Positions 45,526-53,287 of a DNA stretch of 64,000 bases are shown here, piece by piece. The notes under the pieces are model-generated. The model was given only the letters and a program-made list of their open reading frames with translations, had not been told where the DNA came from and searched no databases. Numbering within the stretch: the first letter of the stretch is position 1; each line of letters begins with the position of its first letter. The position numbers and the translations under genes were made by a program. This DNA comes from Mucilaginibacter terrae (GTDB lineage: Bacteria > Bacteroidota > Bacteroidia > Sphingobacteriales > Sphingobacteriaceae), in assembly GCF_031951985.1 (NCBI RefSeq), contig NZ_JAVLVU010000001.1:1984001-2048000 (forward strand). Direction: 5' to 3'.

Positions 45526-46455
45526 TTATAGACGAATACTCAAAATATCGTGCACGGCATGATCAATACAGTTAAACCTGAACTGATAACCTGCATCGAG
45601 CAAACGTTTAGGTGCTACCCATCGGCTTTTCAAAATAAGCTCGGTTTCGGTACCGATGATGAGCGCGCCAATCTCCAGCAACCATTGTGGAGCAGGTAAA
45701 CCAAAAGGCATACCGTAAGCTTTGCGGATGGTTTGCATCAAATCGGCATTTTGGACTGCTTCGGGAGCAGTGCAGTTTACTACGCCGTCGAGTTCATTAT
45801 GGTCGTATACAAAACGGGTTATGTTGGCTACATCATTTTCATGTACCCAGGCTACGTATTGTTTGCCATCGCCTTGCTTACCACCCAAACCAGCCTTTAC
45901 CAAATTAAGCAGGCGCGGAAATACGGCCCCTGCCCGGCCTAAAACAATACCCATGCGTAGAGCCACTTTACGTGTTGATGGGGTATCGGCCTCAAAAAAC
46001 ACTTGTTCCCATTGCTTACATACATCAATAGAAAAGCCATAACCAATCTGGCCGGTCGCTTCGTCTTGCGCGTGGTCTTCGGCATGGCGATAGATGGTGG
46101 CTGAGGTTACGTTAATCCATAGTTTAGGTGGATTTACGAGCTGCCTGATAACCTTACCTAACAACGCAGTAGGTACTAATCTTGAGCTAACAATTTCGGC
46201 TTTATTTGCTTCCGTGTAACGGCAATTTACATTTTTGCCACAGAGGTTAATCAGCATATCGGTATTGTTCAGGGCTTCGGTCCAGTGGCCTTCGGTTTGC
46301 CCGTCCCAAACCAATGTTGTAATGTTGTGAATAGCTGGTGCAGGTTTGCGGCTCAGGATGATTACCTCATCGGCTAAATCTTTATAGAAACCGGCCAGCA
46401 CACCACCCAGGTAGCCATTGCCTCCGGCTAATACTATTTTGTGATACGTTTTCAT
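45526..46455 (-). CDS. TIGR01777 family NAD(P)-dependent oxidoreductase
   Basis: 309 aa. N-terminal Rossmann motif GGNGYLGGVLAGFY (about 11-24), an SDR-like middle, and the C-terminal DUF1731 part near SRWVAPKRLLDAGYQF. This extended-SDR family is often found beside SRPBCC or DCC1-like genes, as here. Substrate unknown. Confidence 0.88.
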   Translation of the reverse strand: MKTYHKIVLAGGNGYLGGVLAGFYKDLADEVIILSRKPAPAIHNITTLVWDGQTEGHWTEALNNTDMLINLCGKNVNCRYTEANKAEIVSSRLVPTALLGKVIRQLVNPPKLWINVTSATIYRHAEDHAQDEATGQIGYGFSIDVCKQWEQVFFEADTPSTRKVALRMGIVLGRAGAVFPRLLNLVKAGLGGKQGDGKQYVAWVHENDVANITRFVYDHNELDGVVNCTAPEAVQNADLMQTIRKAYGMPFGLPAPQWLLEIGALIIGTETELILKSRWVAPKRLLDAGYQFRFNCIDHAVHDILSIRL

Positions 46456-46459
46456 AAGC

Positions 46460-47281
46460 TTAATTCGTTAAATAAATGAGTATTAAAACTAAGAGGCGGT
46501 AAACCATCCACATAACGGTAAGCAACCAACCCAGCCCCAATAACTTTGTGCGACGGATATGCTCTAAGAACATTAAACCGGCTACCCCCATAAAACAAAG
46601 CGTATACATTAGTGCTGATAAGGGCATCAACAAAGCTAATCCTAAAACTGGTAGTAATAATAAAGATCCGGCTAAAGAGATTGTCATCATATTACCCAGG
46701 TATTCCCAAAGCTTCGCCGGTTTAAACAGGCTAATAATCACACCTTGAAAAAATATTTGACCACCACAAATTAAATACTCGCGGTAAGCGCCGCCAACAG
46801 GTACTAGCGGAGCTAACCTAATTGCGTATTGGGTTAGTATAAGCGCTACAACTAACCAGCTAAAAATAAGATAGGCCAGGCGATAAATTAACCTAAAGGT
46901 TGGTTGAATGCGACCTGCTTCGGTATGGGTTGCCGGGATAATTACCCGGCGGTTGTAAGATATAAAAGCGTAAACTTTGCGCATAAACCACACAAACGGA
47001 CCGAAACCAAACAGTGGTTTAAATACCGGCCATGCATTACCAAGCACTTTAAACAGGCTGTCAACACCATATAATACCTCGCCGGTTTGGGTGTTAACCA
47101 GTGCAATTTCGTTAACTGCTCTGCGGCGATCAACCACCGGGCAGGCCACCTCAGGCATATCCTGGTAACTGGCTCGGCCAGCGGTATCAAGCATGCCGGT
47201 TTGGGTAAATGCTTTGGTATAAGCTTTACACATGGGGCATTCGGCATCATAAAGTATAATGTGGTTTTGCAGGGTTTTCAT
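46460..47281 (-). CDS. DCC1-like thiol-disulfide oxidoreductase with membrane domain
   Basis: 273 aa. It starts with the DUF393/DCC motif YDAECPMCKAY (active CxxC) and a GVDSLFKVLG segment. The C-terminal half has four or five hydrophobic helices that are not part of the basic DCC1 domain. The fusion suggests a membrane-attached thiol enzyme. It lies 4 bp before the TIGR01777 gene and has a TTTCA-N8-TGAAA palindrome 35 bp upstream of its ATG. Confidence 0.8.
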   Translation of the reverse strand: MKTLQNHIILYDAECPMCKAYTKAFTQTGMLDTAGRASYQDMPEVACPVVDRRRAVNEIALVNTQTGEVLYGVDSLFKVLGNAWPVFKPLFGFGPFVWFMRKVYAFISYNRRVIIPATHTEAGRIQPTFRLIYRLAYLIFSWLVVALILTQYAIRLAPLVPVGGAYREYLICGGQIFFQGVIISLFKPAKLWEYLGNMMTISLAGSLLLLPVLGLALLMPLSALMYTLCFMGVAGLMFLEHIRRTKLLGLGWLLTVMWMVYRLLVLILIYLTN

Positions 47282-47315
47282 GGCTTATTAATCATTTATA
47301 TAAAATATACTATAT

Positions 47316-47333
47316 TTTCAGTAATTTTTGAAA
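47316..47333. promoter_or_regulatory. Candidate GbsR operator before DCC1-like gene
   Basis: TTTCA-GTAATTTT-TGAAA, an 18-bp palindrome of 5-bp arms and an 8-bp spacer. It has the same arms and spacing as the one at 47891. Confidence 0.55.
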
Positions 47334-47355
47334 TATAAACTCAAAAAATAAAGAC

Positions 47356-47862
47356 CTATTTAAAGATCTTAAAAATTGAGCCCCAAAACCAGCTTTCTTC
47401 GGCCTTGAGCATGGTTTCGAGAGTTTTGTTAACATTGCCCGCCAGTTTATTTATGCTGGTTATGGATGTTTTAAAGGTTTTATATTCCGGGTCTTTGTCG
47501 TCGCCTTTTACGGTCGATAACTCATTCAATATTTTAATAACCGGATCAAGCTCGCGTTTTTTGCGCTCTTGTGCAACTTGCCGGGCAATAGCCCAGGTAT
47601 CTTTTTCGGCAAAGAAATACTCTTTGCGCTCCCCTGCTTTGTGTTGTTTTTCGATGAGGCCCCAGCTTATCAAATCACGCAGGGTCATGTTGGCATTGCC
47701 ACGCGATATGCTCAACGCTTCCATAATTTCTTCGGTGGTCATGGCCACAGGTGAGATTAGCAGCAGCGCATGCACCTGTGCCATGGTACGGTTTATCCCC
47801 CACTCTGATCCCAACTTCCCCCACGCTTCGATAAACTTTTGTTTGCCTTCTGCTAATTCCAT
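47356..47862 (-). CDS. GbsR/MarR family transcriptional regulator
   Basis: 168 aa. Winged helix with MTTEEIMEALSISRGNANMTLRDL and a WGLIEKQHKAGERKEYF wing, then a long C-terminal helix. This is the GbsR branch of the MarR superfamily. It begins a minus-strand series that includes the DCC1-like, TIGR01777 and SRPBCC genes, which are its likely targets. Its own promoter is overlapped by a palindrome. Confidence 0.9.
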   Translation of the reverse strand: MELAEGKQKFIEAWGKLGSEWGINRTMAQVHALLLISPVAMTTEEIMEALSISRGNANMTLRDLISWGLIEKQHKAGERKEYFFAEKDTWAIARQVAQERKKRELDPVIKILNELSTVKGDDKDPEYKTFKTSITSINKLAGNVNKTLETMLKAEESWFWGSIFKIFK

Positions 47863-47866
47863 ACAC

Positions 47867-47874
47867 CAAAGGTA
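47867..47874 (-). promoter_or_regulatory. -7 box of gbsR, near-leaderless
   Basis: TACCTTTG on the minus strand, 4 bases before the ATG. Confidence 0.55.
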
Positions 47875-47890
47875 TAATTACTTTTTAAAC

Positions 47891-47908
47891 TTTCAAAACT
47901 TATTGAAA
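47891..47908. promoter_or_regulatory. Candidate GbsR auto-operator
   Basis: TTTCA-AAACTTAT-TGAAA. The symmetry extends to AAACTTTCA/TGAAAGTTT (9 bp arms). It covers the expected -33 position of the gbsR promoter. Confidence 0.6.
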
Positions 47909-48043
47909 GTTTTCTTTTATAAAATACATCTAAATAGGAAAGGTATTCTATTCAAGTACCGAAACAGTATTTAGGTTGCTTAAATGGAATACCTACATGT
48001 TGGCTGCACATCATTTAGTGCGCAGAAATTTAAGAATAATAAC

Positions 48044-48298
48044 TTAGCTTGCTGTAGCAACAGCAACTTCTTCATTTGCTGCGGGTGTAGCAAATGCCGA
48101 CTTGTCTATCTTCAATTCCTGGGCTAATTTTTTAGCCAGTTGCTTTGCGCCTTTCTGAATTTGCTTTTCGAGTTTTTTTGATGATTGGCTGAGCTTGGCA
48201 GTTACTTCCTGCAAGCCGCTAATTAAGGTAGCTTCTATATCTTTTTTTGCAGCCTTACGAGCCGATTTTACTAATGATTTGGTGGTTTCTTTTTTCAT
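48044..48298 (-). CDS. Small Lys/Ala-rich coiled-coil protein
   Basis: 84 aa, strongly basic in the first half (KSARKAAKKD) and coiled-coil-like through LSQSSKKLEKQIQKGAKQLAKKLAQEL. The tail is Ala/Val/Glu-rich. It resembles phasin- or histone-H1-like small helical proteins of Bacteroidota in composition only. It has a promoter box and tandem operator-like repeats upstream. Confidence 0.6.
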   Translation of the reverse strand: MKKETTKSLVKSARKAAKKDIEATLISGLQEVTAKLSQSSKKLEKQIQKGAKQLAKKLAQELKIDKSAFATPAANEEVAVATAS

Positions 48299-48324
48299 AA
48301 GATATTGGAACTTCTGATATACCC

Positions 48325-48332
48325 CAAAGATA
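48325..48332 (-). promoter_or_regulatory. -7 box of the Lys-rich protein gene
   Basis: TATCTTTG on the minus strand, 27 bp before the ATG. Confidence 0.5.
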
Positions 48333-48366
48333 TGTTACGCAATAATTAATTCAATGTTATTATTAC

Positions 48367-48423
48367 GTTAACAAAACACTTAAAATTTACAACTCATACT
48401 ACAAGTGTTAACATAACACTTAA
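48367..48423. promoter_or_regulatory. Tandem operator-like repeats upstream of the Lys-rich protein gene
   Basis: GTTAACAaAACACTTAA and GTTAACAtAACACTTAA start exactly 40 bp apart. The second is part of a perfect palindrome AAGTGTTA-ACA-TAACACTT (48403-48421). Confidence 0.5.
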
Positions 48424-48474
48424 TACTCATTACTATTGTGGCTTACATGAAAGTCATTTAAATCTATCTTAAAA

Positions 48475-48513
48475 ACAAAATGAGGTTATCGAGCTAATAA
48501 CTCAATAACCTCA
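48475..48513 (-). terminator. Terminator of guaB
   Basis: TGAGGTTAT pairs with ATAACCTCA and the minus strand continues into a T-rich tail. A family F fragment (CCCCCTTCAGAGGGCCGGGGG, about 48530-48551) lies between it and the stop codon. Confidence 0.75.
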
Positions 48514-48551
48514 TTAACATAATAACTACTCCCCCTTCAGAGGGCCGGGGG

Positions 48552-50030
<1,479 letters not shown>

Positions 50031-50048
50031 TTATTGTTATTTGCCGGG

Positions 50049-50056
50049 CAAAGGTA
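50049..50056 (-). promoter_or_regulatory. -7 box of guaB
   Basis: TACCTTTG on the minus strand. Confidence 0.55.
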
Positions 50057-50139
50057 GCATTTTATTTCGAATTTCAGATGTATGATTTCGGAATTGGGTT
50101 TGTTTGGTACGTTTTTACGTTGGCGTGTCATAAACAAAA

Positions 50140-50165
50140 TAGAGATGCAAGGTATTGTGTCTCTA
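50140..50165. repeat. Palindrome family E, copy 1
   Basis: TAGAGATGCAAGGTATTGTG followed by TCTCTA: imperfect inverted arms around GGTA. The better copy is at 50509. Confidence 0.6.
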
Positions 50166-50179
50166 TAATGATATTAAAG

Positions 50180-50223
50180 CCCGTCATTGCGAGGAACGAA
50201 GCAATCTCTGCGAATGCATGGGA
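50180..50223. repeat. Repeat family B, left arm only
   Basis: CCCGTCATTGCGAGGAACGA followed by AGCAATCTC. The complementary right arm is absent here; the complete copy is at 50550. Confidence 0.6.
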
Positions 50224-50261
50224 GATGTTAAGGTTGGAAATTAATCAACTAATAATTAAGA

Positions 50262-50350
50262 TTTGGGCGTTGCCTCCGGCCCGGGCTATCCGTTCCAACT
50301 CCTCACTTCGCTATGCTACGTTCCGGGGTTTCCACTTCTATCCCTAACGC
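50262..50350. repeat. Repeat family C (GGGCGTTGCC ... TATCCCTAACGC)
   Basis: A GC-rich stretch beginning TTTGGGCGTTGCC with GGGCTATCCGTTCC and ending TTTCCACTTCTATCCCTAA. I know similar intergenic stretches from other Sphingobacteria, but no second copy is in the window. Confidence 0.4.
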
Positions 50351-50391
50351 AAACTGCAATTTGTCGGAATCTGATTTGCATTAACCAACCC

Positions 50392-50491
50392 GTCATGCTG
50401 AATTTATTTCAGCACCCCACATGCTAATTAGCCAGCAAGACAAACATAGCGTTAACCTATACGTGGGTTGCTGAAACAAGTTCAGCATAAC
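50392..50491. repeat. Palindrome family D, 31-bp imperfect arms
   Basis: The left arm starts GTCATGCTGAATTTATTTCA and the right arm, read from its far end on the other strand, starts GTTATGCTGAACTTGTTTCA. The arms extend into CCCCACAT/CCCACGT. It contains no ORF. Confidence 0.7.
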
Positions 50492-50508
50492 TTAAGGACA
50501 TAAAAAAA

Positions 50509-50532
50509 GAGACACAAGGTATTGTGTCTCTA
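50509..50532. repeat. Palindrome family E, copy 2 (perfect hairpin)
   Basis: AGAGACACAA-GGTA-TTGTGTCTCT, a perfect 10-bp hairpin. Confidence 0.75.
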
Positions 50533-50549
50533 CTATAATAGGTAAACGC

Positions 50550-50631
50550 GTCATTACGAAAAACGAAGCAATCTCTGCGAATGCAAAGCGGAGATGCATA
50601 GTTCAGAGATTGCTTCGTTCCTCGCAATGAC
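50550..50631. repeat. Palindrome family B, complete copy
   Basis: Arms GTCATTACGAAAAACGAAGC(AATCTC) and (GAGATT)GCTTCGTTCCTCGCAATGAC with about 28 bp of imperfect complementarity. It lies 24 bp beyond the stop codon of the M16 gene and might protect or terminate that transcript. Confidence 0.75.
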
Positions 50632-50654
50632 GGGTTTATTAAATTTCGAAATCT

Positions 50655-51929
50655 CTAATATTTCCCTACAATCACCTTATAAAACTGGTCAAAATCCCAG
50701 TACTTATTGGCCAGTGACTTTAACTCTTCGGCAGTAACCGTTTTGATAATCTCGCTGTAGCGATCGTAATAATCTAAACCTAAACCTGCAAAGTATACGT
50801 TCTTGAATTTATCGGCGTGCGAGAAAACGTTTTCGAGGCTGCCTAAAATAGAACCTAACATATAGTTGCGCACCAGTGAAAGTTCTTCTTCGGATATCAA
50901 CTCTGTTTTAAGGAGGTTAACTTCCTTTTCAATTTCCTCAATCGCGTTACGGCACACATCAGCTCCAACCTCGGTTGCTATAAAAAACGCAGCGCCATGT
51001 TTTAACGATGATATGCCCGAGCCAATGCCATAAGTGTAACCCTTATCCTCACGGATGTTAGCCATCAATCTCGACCCAAAGTAACCGCCCAGAACGGTGT
51101 TCAATACTTGCAAGGCCGGAAAATCGGGGTGCGAACGGTATACCATAGGTAAGCCCATACGAATGGCCGATTGCAGGGCATCGGGTTTTTCGGTATAAAA
51201 GAAACGCTCGGTTACCGGAGCTATAGGTGGTTGCGTGGTATCGGCAGGCTCAGTACTGTTTTGCCAGTTAGTAAAGGCACCGGTAATTTGCTTCAAAGTA
51301 GCTTCATCAACCTTGCCCGATATTACGAGCGTACAGTTGGCCGGTTGGTACATTTGTTTAAAATGCGCCAGCATATCGGCACGTTGTAGCTGCTGGTAGT
51401 CGGTTGCGCTGGCTCCTAAACCATAAATGGTGTTGCCATAAACAGCTTTATTAAACGCTCTGCGGGCCAGTATATCATTTTTTTGCAAACTAACCTGTAG
51501 CTTTTGCTGCTGGTTACGTATAAACGTATCCAGTTCGTGCTGCGGAAACTGGCTATCGGTGAGTATATCAAGCACCACCGGCAAGGTATGCTCCAAATGG
51601 CGTGTAAGGCTGTATAATATTACTTCCGACTGGTCATATCCATATTCGGCTTGTAAAAAGGCACCGTAATAGTCAATACTATCGGCAATTTGGCTGCCTG
51701 TCAGTTTTGAGGTTCCCTCGGTAAGCATGGTGTTTACTGCCATGTTTAACAGCGGCTTGGCGGCATTATACCTCAAGTTGCCAAATATCCACTCTATGCG
51801 CACCAGGTCCTGATCGCCCGAGTTAAACCAGTATACCTGGCAGCCATTGGCCAGCGCGGTGTGTCCCGGTTCAATTAAATTTATATTGTTTACCGCCTGC
51901 GATTGAGGCGCTATAGTTCTATCTAACAT
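50655..51929 (-). CDS. M16 family peptidase-like, catalytically incomplete subunit
   Basis: 424 aa, cytoplasmic or without a clear signal. It has the M16 C-terminal landmark GGYFGSRLMANIREDKGYTYG but no HxxEH at the expected N-terminal place, where NMAVNTMLTEG stands. This matches the non-catalytic partner of two-subunit M16B proteases. The catalytic partner ends 4 bp upstream, so a heterodimer is the natural inference. Confidence 0.85.
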   Translation of the reverse strand: MLDRTIAPQSQAVNNINLIEPGHTALANGCQVYWFNSGDQDLVRIEWIFGNLRYNAAKPLLNMAVNTMLTEGTSKLTGSQIADSIDYYGAFLQAEYGYDQSEVILYSLTRHLEHTLPVVLDILTDSQFPQHELDTFIRNQQQKLQVSLQKNDILARRAFNKAVYGNTIYGLGASATDYQQLQRADMLAHFKQMYQPANCTLVISGKVDEATLKQITGAFTNWQNSTEPADTTQPPIAPVTERFFYTEKPDALQSAIRMGLPMVYRSHPDFPALQVLNTVLGGYFGSRLMANIREDKGYTYGIGSGISSLKHGAAFFIATEVGADVCRNAIEEIEKEVNLLKTELISEEELSLVRNYMLGSILGSLENVFSHADKFKNVYFAGLGLDYYDRYSEIIKTVTAEELKSLANKYWDFDQFYKVIVGKY

Positions 51930-51933
51930 ACGC

Positions 51934-53172
51934 TTATTTTTCGGCCAGGTAAATTAAGGTTGATGAGTTATCCTTACGGAAAACTGATTTGCACTGCTCC
52001 TGAATTTGCTCAGCAGTTACGGCCAGGTACTTCTCAGTTTCGTGGTTAAACAGGTCGGCATCGCCAAACAGTTCAAAAAAGGCAAGGTTCATGGCTTTAT
52101 CAAGCAAAGCCATTTCCGAAAACACCATGGTGCTTTCTGTCTTGTTCTTCACCTTGGTCAACTCGTAATCGGGCACAAGCGTGTCGCAAATCTTGGCCAG
52201 TTCTTCCCAAATGGCGGCTTCGGCTTTATCAATGCTAACGTTCTCCAGCGGCTTACCCTCTATAATGAACATACCTTTGTCTGAACTACCAGTCAGGTGG
52301 GCATGTATCTCGCTAAATAGTTGTTTTTCTTTAACCAATGAGCGGTACAAGCGCGATGATTGTCCGCGCGAAAGAATGTCGGAAACCAAATCTAACGCAA
52401 AGTAATCACCATCGGTACGGGCAGGTACCTGGAAGGCAATATAAATATCGTTCAACGGCACTTTGGCGGTTACCACTTCGCGGCGTTCTTCATGCTGGTC
52501 GGGCTCCTGCGGCAGATTACGCACGTATTTCTCGCCGGCGGGGATTGGAGCAAACCATTTTTCTGATAGCGCTTTAACCTGCTCCAGCGTAACATCGCCG
52601 CCTACTACCATAATGGCATTTTGCGGGTTGTAATGCTTTTTAAAGAATGCCTTTACATCCTCAATTTTAGCATGCTCAATGTGTTCGAGATTTTTGCCAA
52701 TGGTTGCCCACTGGTAAGCATGTGTTTTATAAACCAACGGACGTAAACGTAACATAACATCGCCATAAGGCTGATTGAGGTAGCGTTGTTTAAACTCTTC
52801 CATTACCACGTTGCGCTGCACTTCCAGGCTTTTCTCGCTAAAGGCCAGGTTGAGCATGCGGTCGCTCTCGAGCCAAAAAGCGGTTTCGAGGTTTACGGCG
52901 GGCAGGGTAATGTAATAGTTGGTGACATCGTTGCTGGTGAAGGCGTTGTTTTCGCCCCCTACGCGCTGTAGAGGTTCATCGTACGATGGAATATTTATGG
53001 AGCCACCAAACATCAAGTGCTCAAATAAGTGAGCAAAACCCGTTTGTTCAGGATTTTCGTCGCGCGCACCCACATCATATAAAATGTTAAGCACCGCCAT
53101 TGGTGTAGTATGGTCTTCATGAACAATTACCCGCAGGCCATTGCTCAATGTAAAACGGTCGAATTTAACCAT
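51934..53172 (-). CDS. M16 family zinc peptidase, catalytic subunit
   Basis: 412 aa without a signal peptide. HLFEH (about 47-51) is the inverted zinc motif, with the third ligand Glu in VVMEEFKQRYLNQ. The Arg/Tyr pair in the C-terminal half is weak, as expected when the partner supplies it. It forms an operon with the non-catalytic subunit (4-bp gap). Confidence 0.92.
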   Translation of the reverse strand: MVKFDRFTLSNGLRVIVHEDHTTPMAVLNILYDVGARDENPEQTGFAHLFEHLMFGGSINIPSYDEPLQRVGGENNAFTSNDVTNYYITLPAVNLETAFWLESDRMLNLAFSEKSLEVQRNVVMEEFKQRYLNQPYGDVMLRLRPLVYKTHAYQWATIGKNLEHIEHAKIEDVKAFFKKHYNPQNAIMVVGGDVTLEQVKALSEKWFAPIPAGEKYVRNLPQEPDQHEERREVVTAKVPLNDIYIAFQVPARTDGDYFALDLVSDILSRGQSSRLYRSLVKEKQLFSEIHAHLTGSSDKGMFIIEGKPLENVSIDKAEAAIWEELAKICDTLVPDYELTKVKNKTESTMVFSEMALLDKAMNLAFFELFGDADLFNHETEKYLAVTAEQIQEQCKSVFRKDNSSTLIYLAEK

Positions 53173-53211
53173 GTAATTTCAGAACAAGTTTGGTAAAGCG
53201 CCAAATGTAAA

Positions 53212-53219
53212 ACTTTTAT
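53212..53219 (-). promoter_or_regulatory. -7 box of the M16 pair
   Basis: TACATTTG on the minus strand, 40 bp before the ATG. Confidence 0.5.
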
Positions 53220-53287
53220 ACTCTAAATTAATAGTACCCATACGCTACTTTACCAAATTGTTGCAGCGCTTTTACATTAGCAACTCA

